From NCBI GenBank assembly GCA_947034895.1, contig OX344763.1, forward strand, positions 9,488,501 to 9,552,500: a stretch of DNA of 64,000 nucleotides, in the 5' to 3' direction. Positions 36,119 through 47,857 of the stretch are shown in pieces. This DNA comes from Rhytidiadelphus loreus. Taxonomy: Eukaryota; Streptophyta; Bryopsida; Hypnales; Hylocomiaceae. Position numbers and translations under genes: made by a program. Below the pieces are notes generated by a model that was given only the letters and a program-made list of their open reading frames with translations, searched no databases and had not been told where the DNA came from. Each line of letters begins with the position of its first letter. Position 1 is the stretch's first letter.

Positions 36119-38319
36119 CACTACAAGAAATCGCTGTCTGATGTGACTATCCGGAATGACTGCAAAACTGTCATGTTGCAGTTACGTGACTAATAAATGA
36201 CTTCAGGGCCCTACTGTCATTTCGGACAAGTCATTTATTAAATGACTTCTAGTTTATTATCACCATCCAATATTGCCTTGGATGGAAAAGTGGATGATAA
36301 CAGTGAAGGAAAAGAAGGATAAAGAAAAGAGCCTAAAGAAGATGTGTTCAGTCATTTTGAAGTCATTTTCTAGTTGCAGATGACCCCTCATGAATCTGAC
36401 GTGGACTTCCACGTAGGCAGTCATTTACTAGTCATTTTATAGTCATTTTAAAGTCACAATAGACCCTTTACAAATCTGACGTGGACAGCCACATTAGAAG
36501 TCATATTGTAGTCATTTAGAAGTTGCAGTGGAGTCTTTGCACCACTCTAGTAGACTGACACGTGGCAAGTCATTTCTGAAGTGATTTGAATTTAGGATTT
36601 TCAAGTTGTGGCAATGTGTAAAAAGGATTGTACTAACAATTGCATGGGAAGTAGGCATTCTACAATCACATATGAAACAAGAAATCATATAAAATACATC
36701 ATACGCCATATACAATACATCATACATCAAATACCATATACAATACACAATATTTAACAAATGTCTTGCATGACTTTTAAAGCCACTTAGTGTGTAAGTG
36801 TAAAGAGTTGAAATGACAAACCTTTTATACAAGTGGGGTGATAGGAGGCAAGACAAACCATGTGGGACATGTAAAACACAGAAATTGTGTTGTAAGTAAT
36901 ATTATAGATCTCATTTAGGACTAGTAGATTAATTGTTTTAAAAAAACTTTAAACTAATAAAAGTTTGGAATTCAATCTCACTTTCATCTCCAAAAATTTG
37001 TTCTAGATTTTGACCCTCAAATCAAAAGTTGTGGATAAATTTGAGAAGAAGATTGGAAAGAATATTTTCTTAACATTTGTTTTGATTCTAGTAATGTAGA
37101 AGAAGTAATGTAGTTGCATAGAAGTGACAAACCCTACGTAGTTGCATAGAAGTTACAATGCAGTGTAAACACAGTCATATATCTTTCCTCCCAGTCCTTC
37201 TTACGCCGTTATCTTTATCTTTATCAAATACTGAAAGAAAATGTATGTATAGTCATTTTCTAGTCTTGAGGAAGTCATTATGCAGTCATTCTTAAGTGAG
37301 TTCCAGACGTTTTGTAACCGATGTGTGACTTCATTGTGACTACCAAAAACCAGTCAGGAACGCGATCTGCCACGTCACGATGTTCGCAGTATAGTGGAGG
37401 GTGATTGCAAGAAACACTTGTCCTATTTTTTGTCCCCTTAACCTTAGACAGGTGTTTTTTTGCTCATAACTTTTGCATCGTGTGTCCATCTTCTATGAAA
37501 CTTGAAATGAAGGTACATGTGGTAGTTTTAAATGTTGAGTAATTTTTTGGGTTTTTTTAAAATTATTTTACTATTTTTAAACTGCCCCCGATTGGATGTC
37601 TACCTTGCCATTTTGGGGGTTTGTAGTACTATTTTTGATCCAAAAATAAGAATTTGAAGCTCAAAATTGGTATACAAGGACTTATACTAAAGTTACACAA
37701 TCTCACCAAATTTTTTTCTAAAAATAGTAAGCTGTCCACCCTCCACATGTGCTCAAAGAGCACTACCTTTGCGCAAGTGTAGAGAACACAATTTTATTTT
37801 TTCAATAGTGAAAATTGGTGAAAAGGAGTATCTATAAGTTAGGAAAAATGGCTTTTTTTTTTGAGAATTTTTTGAATTTTTTTACTATTTTTTAAGAATT
37901 AAATTCCAAACTCTCTATTTTCTTCCATTTTTCAACCCTCTTCCATATACAATAACTCTTAGAGATAAAAAAATTTAGGTCTGAATTTTTGCACATATCA
38001 TTTTTTTAATGCTTTACACATTATCCATATTTTTTTTTATTTAAAAAAAAATTATTCCAAAATCCATGAACAGGAGTGAAATTGCCGTTTTGAACGAAAA
38101 TCGGTAGGTGTTTCTTACAACTGCCCTGGACGGAACGCTATGGATGAAACTATACACCGTTCTTCTGTTCATCCCGCAATCACAGTCGCGACTGCTACGT
38201 GACTGCGCCTGTGCAGTTTTTGGCAATTTGGTGCAATTATGGAGGTAGAGTCACACTACAATCACATCAGACAAGGAGTTACATTTTTGCAGTCATTCCG
38301 ACAGCGTTTTCTTGTAGTG
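36119..38319. mobile_element. Non-autonomous CACTA element 2 (2.2 kb), TSD TTC
   Basis: Inverted ends are CACTACAAGAAATCGCTGTC on the left and, complemented, CACTACAAGAAAACGCTGTC on the right. Exact 3-bp target duplications TTC lie at 36116-36118 and 38320-38322, as CACTA elements make. The subterminal regions repeat AGTCATTT and CTGACGTGGAC. The interior at about 36790-37090 contains a piece of dispersed repeat R (TTTATACAAGTGGGGTGATA and CAAATCAAAAGTTGTGG), which was captured or had inserted earlier. It carries no transposase. Confidence 0.9.
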
Positions 38320-38322
38320 TTC

Positions 38323-39420
38323 CTGAAGTTGCACCGATTTTCAGTCACGATTGACTCAGACCTAGAATTTGTAATTGAGCTAGATCTGACTATACTCCAT
38401 GAGACCATTGCATTGTACGCGACTTCTTCGCATCAAGTCTTGCAACGGAAGAAGAACCAGAAGTCAACTCGCAAGGAATCTCATCTTTTTCCTTAAAGTG
38501 TGTGGGACAACAACCCAAAGCCGCGCATCTGACTCCCCTAGTGCTTGCGTTTCGGCTTCCAACGATCCATTATCTTCTAATTATTGAATCAGGTCGGTTA
38601 CACTTCCTCTCCATCATTCCAGTTTTGCTTCACTGATGTGGACTCATGATTGTTCTTTTGGATCCATCTTGGTTTCGTTGATTTCAATTGCTACCAAGTT
38701 CGTTGTACCTCAACCTGGTTTTTTTGTGTGGTTTGGATAGGTAGTTGATGCCAACTTGTGTGGTGGGTGGGGAGATTGAGTTTGAGTGTGTGAGAGTGGG
38801 GGGGGGGGGGGATCTTGAGGTTTGTGAGGAGGTTGTTGGAAGAATTTCAGGGATTTGGTGTGTTTTGAAGGTACTGGAATTTGTGAGATCGTTGTTTGGG
38901 GGGTGGTTGGATTTTGGAATTGTTAGCAAGGTTTAGTTGGACGCGAGTTTTGTGGTAGGGTGGTTCTAGTGCGCGTCATTTTCTTCTTTTACGTTCAATC
39001 TGTAGATCTTGGTTCTATGCAACTAATTTCTTTTTTATATTTCGAGTGGTAAATTTTAGCACACAAAGTCCATGAGGTAGATCTGAGGAGGAGTTGTGGG
39101 TATGTGGCATTTCCTCTACGACTTCTTATTGCTCATACTAGAAGTCGAAAAACTTTGGTTTTGTACTTTAGGTTTCGGAGATTTCTTGATATCTAGGGTT
39201 TTTCTACTTTCAACAATTGTATTGCAATTGTTGTATGTTACTAGCAGCTTAGGCACTTTGCTTGTGTACTATTTATTTTAGAACAAGGTATGACTTTCTT
39301 TCAGAGATTTCATCCCAATCAATACAATGCATGTCATTGCCCTCTAGAAAATATTTAATTTTTAGTGAAGCTCCTAGTGAATGAATGGGTTTTTTTATCT
39401 CACAAGTATGAGGATATCAA
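38323..39420 (+). other. Low-copy segment paralogous to 8.9-9.3 kb
   Basis: The stretch at 39050-39420 matches 8925-9320, diverged. Upstream, 38320-38600 is GC-richer with two overlapping short plus-strand ORFs and no known domain. A G-run and GT-rich tract lies at 38770-38920. No full gene can be followed. Confidence 0.4.
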
Positions 39421-41273
39421 AGAAGCAAGGCAATTTGCATACTAATTCAACATTGATTAGTATATAAGATAAAGAATCATTTCCAATCATACTTTAAAAG
39501 CAAGTACTAAAGTAAAAAAAATATGAAAATAAGACTCAAAAATTTGAAAACAATACCCCCCAAATAGCAATTCAATATTCCTAAACATCAAATCGGCACC
39601 CTAAAATGTCAAAACAAATCTCATAAATGTCAAAACAATATTCAGAAATATCAAAACAACATTCAAAAACACCAAATTAGCAGTTTAGTACCCTAGAACA
39701 CCAAACCCATGGTGGCTACCCTAATCCCTATAAACCAAACTTTGAATATGATAACCAATTCTAATTGGATATACCCTTGGGCAACTCAGCTAAAAACCAT
39801 CTAGAGCTTGTAGGGGATAGTTAAAATTTGCTTGTTCTTGATGGAAAAATGATGAAAAATTGTAATTTTTTCCATAAGTGGTTCATCTCCTATAATCCTA
39901 TTTTCCCATTTGGTTATACAACCTAAAATATTGAAAATTAAGACAATAATTTTTTGATTTCACTCGTTTGATTTTACACTAGCTTTCCAATCTCCCTATA
40001 CATTGTAATAAACCATATCCAAAGAAGATCTAGAAAATTTCAAGACAATTGGATATCTTGACCATTACACGCTATGTCAGACTGGCGACAATTCTTTAAT
40101 ATTTTTTAGCATTAAAAAATTAAAATAATAATATTCTTTTTGTACTTGTACTACGGGGCTATCAAAAATCAAAAATTGGCAACCTTTTGTAGGCCTGAAA
40201 CTTTTCCTAATGGTTTTCTCCTTGTTTTTTATTAAATGCAAACCTTCTTTCAACTCTAAAAAAATTAGCTACCATAGCTGTAGGGCAAGGCCGGCACATT
40301 GATGCCTAAAAATTAATGAAAGTGTAAAGAGTAGCTTTGGCATTTTAAAATTTAATTTTAAATAATTTAGAATGAAATTCACAAAAGTATAAATTATTCA
40401 ACAACTACCTTTTACAGTTGCAAAAGTCAATTAAGCTTATTTATCGTGCACGTAGTGGATAAGAGAAGTTGTCTATACAAGAGGGGTGGTAGGAGGTAAA
40501 ACAACCTAATGTATGTGGGATATGTAAATTAGGATTAGTAGGACTCAACCGTTCATAGTTAGATCAAAAGCAGTAATTGTATTCAAAATAAAATTTCAGT
40601 CCCATTTAGGCAATGTAGAATAAAAAAATTCAAAAAATATTTAACTAAGACAATTTGGGAAATCAATCTAACTTTCACCTCCGAAAAATCGTTTGAGATT
40701 TTAAGCCTCCAATCAAAAGTTATGGACAAAATACAAAGAGAGTTTGGAAAGGACATTTTCTTTAACATTTTCAAACATCCTCTTTGAATTTTGTTCATAA
40801 CTTTTTTTCACAAGATTTAAATCAAAAAAGGGTTTTTGATAATGAAAGTTAGCTTGAATTTCCAACTTTTCTTAGCTCAAAAAGTTTTGAAAAAAGTTAT
40901 TCTACTATACCTACATAAGGCCTGAAATTTTACTTTGAACACAATTCCTGCATTTTGACAATGAGTGGTCAAGCTCTCATCTTCAAATTGTCCCATACCT
41001 TTTGAGAATTCGTGACGAACAATGAATTTCACTATAAAAAAAAGACCTCTCCACCCTGCACTCTCTCAATAAGTCATTGTAATAATTCCTTCATTTTGTT
41101 ACCAAATTTTTTCTTGATTGTAGATGGTGTAAAACACATGAGTTGATAGTGGGTGTCACCCATAACTGCACTGGATTGTGAACTTTATTGTGTCTGTATT
41201 TTGGATTTTCCAGTTAGCATTGGATGCATTTTTTGTTTTGTTTTCCTTCAACAACTTCAGTTGGTCATTTAAT

Positions 41274-42936
41274 GGGGTGCATTCATTACCAACTAGCATG
41301 CCATCGGCAGGCAACAAGTGGCAGAAATGCAGCCAACTCTAGTAGGACAAGTTTCCAAACATGTGCTGTGCTTGACTTTGGTGTTGCGTATGTCCTTCCA
41401 TTTTTGTTTTGGTCCTTTCACCCCATGCACATGCCACCATCAGCGATCTCAAAACTGGCTAAAATTCGCTTGGTTTCTACTTTTTTTGAAAAAAAATCTT
41501 CCCAAAATGAACATTTGGCTAAAAACCCTAAACCTGTTTTGAGATCACTGGCTACCATAGTGCCTCGCCATCCGCCATCCGCCTGGCCAGGTGGCGAAGT
41601 GCCATAGGGTGGCCTAAAATTCCGGGGCGGATGGCACTGGTGGGAGCAACTCCGTACGCACCTGCAAATAAAACCCTCCAGATCAGGCCACTCCACGCCA
41701 GGCGGAAAAAATATATATATAAAAAAAATGTTTGAAATTGAAATTGAACGTTTAGCAAAAATATAAAATATTGCCCCTACATTACAATTGTGATAAGGTA
41801 CATTAATTTCTTTTCGTATTGTCCATAATTTTAAGCATTGTAATGTACATGTAGCCCAATAATATCATTTTCCAAAGTGAAGCAATTTTTGAAATGAAGT
41901 AAGAGTTAAAGGAAACACTTTAGTGACCATGCATTAAATCAAATGGAATAAACCAATATGATCAAATAGAGTTATTGCTTAAACAAATAACTATCTTTAA
42001 TTCCATATATATTGCAAATGCAAAGTATTGAAATTTTGTAGCCTACATGTATTGCAAATATTTTAATGTCAAAATTTAAAGTCAATGAAACATTTTTTTA
42101 TTTTTTATTTTGAAAACAAATGGAAATTCCATTACAAACACCAACATACAAAGCAGCCAAGCCCAAAGGCTGGACAAAAAGGGGAAAAAAGATGAAACAT
42201 TTTAGTAATCACTATATTTCAACTTTGAAAATTTGAAACTAATTCCACAAAGGTCCAAAAAATATGAAACGATTTGAATTAAATACCAATTCCATTTTTC
42301 ATCCAACTAAATATTACTCAAAATTATTTGAAGGAATTCAGCTTACCCCAATAGGCAAATCAACTCTTCAAAAGTTGCACAAAGGAAGGTAGAGTTGTAA
42401 AAAAATGAAAGTTTCCTCACTCCGCCACACTTGGCGGTGGTTAAGTCCGCCAGGGCTCCCTCCGCTGGCCCGCCAAGCGGAACCTGGCAGATTCCGCTAC
42501 CCCTCGCCATTCAAACAGGCATGTGCGTGGGGTGTTTGTCCTTCTTGTCCCACCACTTGTAGCTGGTGCTTGTATTCTTTTCTTTTGCAATGAAACTCCA
42601 TTTCATTGGTTCAAAAAAAAAAAATGAGTTCTTGATGTGAACTATCAATTCCTCCATTCTTTTCATGACACATCTGCTTGGTTTGAAGTATCAAAGTGAA
42701 CAAGAAGTAGTCTCTTAAATGAATGGTTTGGGAATACTCTACACATTGAACATAAGTTAAGACCAACTTTTGCCTTTCAAAATTCATAGTAATTTTAGTT
42801 CAAGTGATAAAATTATTAAATTTTGGCAATACCCTTCATTTCTATTGCAACACTTGTAGAAATATTGACTTCGTCTTACTATACTCTACATTATGTCTCT
42901 AGTTGCTTATTTGGTTGGTTATAGGTGGTTCTACCT
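41274..42936. mobile_element. Insertion in R copy B at a TTAA site (about 1.66 kb)
   Basis: In copy C the sequence runs GTTGGTCATTTAATTCTTGC without a break. In copy B the same words are split: GTTGGTCATTTAA ends near 41274 and TTAATTCTTGCC resumes near 42935, so TTAA stands on both sides. The inverted ends are weak (TGGGGTGCATTCATTACCAAC against GGTAGAACCACCTATAACC). The insert holds GC-rich blocks at 41558-41700 and 42405-42545 and looks composite. Confidence 0.45.
42405..42624 (+). mobile_element. Retroposon 3' end with poly(A), LINE fragment or SINE
   Basis: A GC-rich head (42418-42540) is followed by TTTTGCAATGAAACTCCATT, then TTGGTTC and a run of A. That order is typical of plant LINE 3' ends. 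It is about 220 bp long, with no clear Pol III boxes. The target duplication is ambiguous because the insertion lies in A-rich DNA. The block at 41558-41732 has a similar GC-rich body and A/T tail and may be another such insertion. Confidence 0.45.
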
Positions 42937-43600
42937 TAATTCTTGCCAACTTTGACAATTCCTCTTGTTCATTTTTTTTTCCAACTTTCTTTAAGATCAT
43001 TATTTTCCTTGGATCCAACCCCTTACAACGACAATACTTTAACATAACTATTTGTTGACTTTTCAACACTAACATGGCACTGTCCCACTGGCAACCTTGT
43101 CACCATTGCCATCGCAAGTTGTAACACATAACCTTCTTTTTATTCAACTTGCTTCCTACACCCTTGAATCATGAAGATCAAAGTTTGTGATTGAAAAATG
43201 TACAACCGGTTATGTACGAAATCCTATTCGCCGCTAGCACGACTCACTGGTTATCTAATACTTCCCAAGAAGAACATGGCAACGAGAATTATAAAATTTT
43301 ATAATTCTATAATTTCTAGACAATAGTATGATACAATGATATTGCACCCTACACTAATTTTAAATGGTGTGACTTTGGTAAATCATTACTGCCACGACTT
43401 GGAGGATAAGTTAAAGATGTCAATTGCGACGGCAATTCTTCTTCCCTAAATGAATGAATTAATCATCCACAAGTAAGATCATTCTTCATCCAACTTGACC
43501 CCATGCAAAGTACAGTCCGTCGATCGATGATTACAGACGGCTGGCATCATTTCCAGTAGCACTGCAGCTTATAATTCATTGATTCCCTTGTGATGACTCC

Positions 43601-44276
43601 CCTTGTCGGTATCTCACAGCCGGTCGGTCGGTCGGACCCAAGTCCAAACGGTCAGAGACTCTGAATCCGCGCTGAAAGAATCTGGTCGGGCATCTAAGCT
43701 TTCGGTGGCCCACAGCAAACTCCGAAATCTTGAGCTTTTTGTAGATTCACGGTCACTGGTGTGTTGCAACTGTGCAGTACTGTAATCAAAGCTTTGTCGG
43801 AAACTCGGGTTGGTTTGTTCCTCCAGAACCCAGAACACTGTACCCAAAAGTGGGCCAGGGAGAACTGACCCCCTCACTCGGCCCTGCGGGCAAACCCTGG
43901 AATTATTTATTTTCTGCACATGAATTTTTTTGCAAATTTTGAATTCATTTTTGCAATCAGAGACCCCAAAATTAGCTAGGTGAGGTCAAGAGTATACCCT
44001 AGTATGGCCCAAAATAGGGGGCATTTTTTTTACTTGCACCCCTCGTAAGGCCGAGCGAGGGGGTCAATCCACCCTGATCTCAAAAGTGGCGAGGGCTTTG
44101 GAGTCCCGTGAGATGCGGTTGTGCCGTGATCACATAGTGATCTCCACTAACAACCCTCTAAAATTGGATTGAGCATAATTTTTCAAGTGCCACTGAGGCA
44201 CTGGACACTGTGGCTTATTTTTGGAGCTACAAATTTTAGGATTGAGTTTTTTTGTTGAATAGTGCAATGGATTTGT
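43601..44276. other. GC-richer segment, no gene recognised
   Basis: Contains GGTCGGTCGGTCGG (43621-43634) and a block (43655-43700) similar to 59900-59950 (GATTCTAAATCCGCACTAAA), so it is probably a continuation of repeat R beyond its shared core. ORFs on both strands are short and lack domains. Confidence 0.4.
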
Positions 44277-44453
44277 GGATTAAAAATAAAAACATTATTT
44301 TGTACTCCACATGAACTCATAGTAACGGATTAAAAATAAAACTTTTAATCTTGTACCCCACATGAACACATAGTAATGGACTAAAAATAAAACTTTTTAT
44401 CTTGTACCCCACATGAACACATAGTAATGGACTAAAAACAAAAGGTTTATCTT
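44277..44453 (+). repeat. 50-51 bp tandem repeat, three and a half units
   Basis: Units begin at 44277, 44327, 44378 and 44429 with GGATTAAAAATAAAA or GGACTAAAAATAAAA and contain CCCCACATGAACACATAGTA. Units two and three are nearly identical. Confidence 0.9.
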
Positions 44454-46633
44454 TTACATTAAAGGTATGTATAACATATACATGTACTTATTAATATTTA
44501 TAGAACTTATAATTTTAAGTTTGAATGAAACTTAAAATTATGTTTTTATATGAAAAGTCTTTTATTAATTTTCCCATCCTTCAAGAGTGTGGTGTGTGCA
44601 TTGAAAAGTTTTGGTTTCAAAGCGTCCACATATTCTTGAGGGTACACATAAGAAAAAGACTTGTTCGTATTGTAGTGCTCCATGATGTGTCTCCAAAAAT
44701 TTCCACTCTTCTGTCCAGTACCTTACTTTGGATTTTATAAGGTTGTGAAATGTGTAAAAAAGAAAAACAAAGTTGCTTTTCCTCCACTTCACAAAAGTTT
44801 GCAAAAACTTCTAAAATAATATGAATTTTTTTAGATCTCTAAAAAATAAAAATAAAACTTGTCCTTCATAAATAGTTGTTTAATCAATGTGATGAATAGA
44901 ATAGCACATCTACTAAAAAAAAGAGCATAGTTGCTTGTCCTCATCCTCACAAAAGTTCTTCCCCTTCTTCGCACCCCCCATTATCCTCCATTGCATCCAC
45001 GTCGACATCCATTGTGCCCACAGTCTTCGTTGACCAAGTTAGCGTTGAATGTAATATTGCCTTCTACAAAAGCCCTTCGTTGCCAGGCAAATGTAGAAGT
45101 GATGGGATAAACGGCAAAAATAGTACCGTGATGTGATGTTGGTGTGGAGCCATTTTCCGCTACCCAAGCACGGCAAGTGCTGTGTATTGTTGCCGAGACC
45201 TTTGGAGACAACTGGTGGCAATGCTCTAAGACAGTCATACTACCTACTACTGTATTTTTCCCAAGAGCCTCATTTTGTTCACACCGCAGAGCCATATCTG
45301 AAGTTTTTTAATTCCCAAACCTTCCGAGGGTTTATAGAAACCCGGTTAGAGCATCACCGCCCGCTTTGCAAAATGCGGGGTGGTTTGGCTTGCAAAATGC
45401 GGGGCCATCCAATTTGCAAGCCAAAACGCTCCACCCATTGCATGCTATAAGTCTATAATTGCATTTTGCAAGACAGGTAAGCTTCCAAATTTGGATCGCT
45501 TTGCAAGGTCTACCAATGGGCTATAGCGCTAAAGGTCCGTACTTTGGGGGAAAGTGCCGGTGCTCTTGTCTCATGTGGTTTGCAAGCTAATTTGCAAGCC
45601 ATGCTTTGGCTTACAAAAAAACCCATTTTACAAGCCACCCAAGGCTTTTTGCTCGGCCTCTTAACAAGTTCATTTGTCTTGCAAGACAAGTAGAACACTT
45701 TTGTAAGCCGCCTTCGACAAGTCATCCGTTTTGTAAGATGGGTGGGGATGCTCTTAGTAACCTAGGGTTTCACATTACAAACTAACCAACGCTAATTGTC
45801 CTCCTCCTTGCTTGAGTGGGTCGTGGCTTCTTCTCTAGTTTTAGGGTTTAGATTAGTTTTGTACTTGATTGCTTGAATGGATCTTGGCTTCTTTGCCGGT
45901 TTTTAGGGATTGAGGAGTAGCATTCCCCTTCCCCCCCACAACTGCATGTCCAAGCAAAGGTATGGCCATTTGTATTAAAAAATAAATAGCCAGGTGCCAG
46001 TTTTAGTTTTGTATTCCTTTGCTTATTTAGGATTGCCTCTTATCAGTCGAAGTTGTCATCTTTCGGGTTGCAATCACTATCATCTTGGAGGAACTTGGGT
46101 GCAATTGTGAGAGTCTTGGTTGGAATGAAATTCATTCTACTCTAAGTTTGATTATTGATTGTGTGCATTTGGAGGGTTGTTCAAAGAGTTTGGCGATGGT
46201 GGTTAGTGAGTAGAGGAGATCATGTAAGGGCTTGTCCTAGGCTTGGCAGTGTATGACAAGAAGTGAGCTTGAAGGTGTCAGAGGGGATGAAATTGTTTAC
46301 GTTGTTAGGGCTACTCGTATAAACAAAATCAATTGAGTATTGCTTGTACTGAATGAAAATTGAAGAAGTTGTGTTGAAATCAAAGTTCTCACAATGTTCG
46401 CTAAGTTGGGAGAGGTAATCACATTCATTACAACATTGGTCTTGCTTTTGCTAAGTATTTTGGTAGAGATGGCAAGGGTGCAAGAGGTTGGAGAAAAACA
46501 TCAATTGTAAGTGAAACTATTGCTCATGTGCAAAATGCTATCATGCAAATGCATCACATTATATCCTGTGTTCTTTACAATTTCCTCATTGATAATGTAT
46601 GAATGTTGTTGGACTAGGAATTAGAGTTTTGGA
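44454..46633. other. No gene recognised; TTGCAAG-rich patch at 45360-45740
   Basis: A minus-strand ORF at 44981-45295 ends GHNGCRRGCNGG and is rich in Cys near its end, but I do not recognise it. The 45360-45740 patch has many TTGCAAG/CTTGCAA words on both strands. From 45760 to 46633 the DNA is moderately AT-rich. It may belong to the element whose Harbinger-type coding remains appear at 53.3 kb, but nothing here proves that. Confidence 0.35.
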
Positions 46634-47291
46634 TTAACCCCTAAAGGTTTTTGACTACATTTTCACCAACAATATTCCAAAACTACCATTTCTAGTACAA
46701 ATACCAAATTTTAGAAAAAAAATCATCTTGGACACATGTAACCATAGGATCTTGTAGTACATTAGTTTCAAAAGATGTGGAAAAAATTTCAAAAATTTCC
46801 ATCATGTAGATTGCAAGATATTAGCATTTGAAGTGACAAAATCCTTTTTGGGGCCCTACAAAGAGATGGGCAGTTGTACTTCACAAGGTCACATTTGTAT
46901 GAATAAATGTCCAAAAGAGTGGTACTTCTTTGAACTCATTTTTCAAGGCAAGTTGGCTACATGCTTGAAAAAATTCAGATAATTTGGAATTGCACAACAT
47001 ATAGGAAAAAAAAATGTAAGTAGAAAGAAGTAGAGAATGATTCAAAATACTAAATTATTAAGAATTTAGTTATGGAATTGAAAAATCCTAATTCCAACAA
47101 TTGTAATGTTGTAATAAACAATCTACATCCTATGATTTTATTTTTTTCCCAAAATATTGAAAATTGTGTTAAATAAAGGACTCAAAGTTTATTTTAGAGT
47201 AAAGATTCCATAACTATCCGCAAACTAAAACTCCTCATAACTTTCATCTCATTAATCAAAATGGAATGATTCAAACCTTTCCATACATTTA

Positions 47292-47737
47292 TCTTGAAGT
47301 ATTACAGCACAGTCGATAACTCAACACGTGGGTGTACGTGATAGAGCCGTTGTACTAGCTGGAGTTACAATACAACTCAGTAACAAACGTTCTTGCTCAC
47401 GATCAAGAAGACAAGGTCTGTAAGTATCATAATCAGTACGGTGTGGACGTATTATGATCAAGCGTAGTGTGTGAATAGAGCACATATCCTGTGCAGAGGA
47501 TAAAAGCAGCGAATTAATGTTAGTATCATGTGTGAAGCAATTGGCTGTGTGTGTGTGTTCTCTAGCTTTGGTGTCATGTGTATAGGCGATCTAAATACTA
47601 AGCATTAGTACATATAGTATGTAAGTGCCTACTTATGGAATATATCGAGATTTGCCTGATGAACCACGAAGTGCTATATTCTTGTGTAACGATGTGTATG
47701 CTGACTGACACATTAGTTTAGTATTGTTATTTCAATA
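47292..47737 (+). repeat. 5' LTR of the copia element
   Basis: It begins TCTTGAAGTATTACAGCA and ends TTATTTCAATA. The outer 7 bases (TCTTGAA and TTCAATA) are inverted with one mismatch, which fits LTR termini. They are not the usual TG...CA. A TATA-like GGATAAAAGC lies near 47498. The 3' LTR has the word GTATCATGATCA twice; in this copy both are mutated. Confidence 0.9.
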
Positions 47738-47751
47738 GGTTATGGGCCCAC
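47738..47751 (+). promoter_or_regulatory. Primer-binding site matching the anticodon arm of initiator tRNA-Met
   Basis: GGTTATGGGCCCAC starts at the first base after the LTR. Its complement, GTGGGCCCATAACC, is the anticodon stem-loop sequence of plant initiator tRNA-Met as I know it, including the CAT anticodon. Most plant copia elements instead use TGGTATCAGAGC, which pairs with the tRNA 3' end. Priming by a half-tRNA is known for Drosophila copia, whose site is almost identical. Confidence 0.85.
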
Positions 47752-47857
47752 AATGCTGTCTTTTATGCTGCGTTTCCTCTGACTGATTGTCAACGAATCT
47801 TGGGAGTTGTCAATCACTGTAGCAATTGTAGTAGTTTAATACCAGCCTTAACCTGCT

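Larger units (their letters stand above)
39421..43600 (+). repeat. Dispersed repeat R, copy B, with an internal insertion
   Basis: The landmark order of R copy A is present: ACATTGATGCC at 40297, GGACATTTTCTTTAACATT at 40754, a TGTGAACTTTATTG block at 41175, TTGCCAACTTTGACAATTCC at 42942, and CTTCATCCAACTTGACCCC at 43484. The left part (39430-39790) matches 56400-56740 of copy C, including degenerate CAAAACAACATTCAAAAA units. R therefore extends further left than window copy A shows. It is non-coding. Confidence 0.6.

Noticed and set aside
36119..36140. Treating both CACTA elements as one 4.3-kb element from 34014 to 38319
   Set aside because: Each has its own matching pair of inverted ends, and the TTC duplication belongs to the second element alone.
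44981..45295. Minus-strand 104-codon ORF ending in a Cys/Gly-rich stretch
   Set aside because: No family is recognised, and overlapping ORFs exist in other frames and on the other strand, so it was not called a gene.
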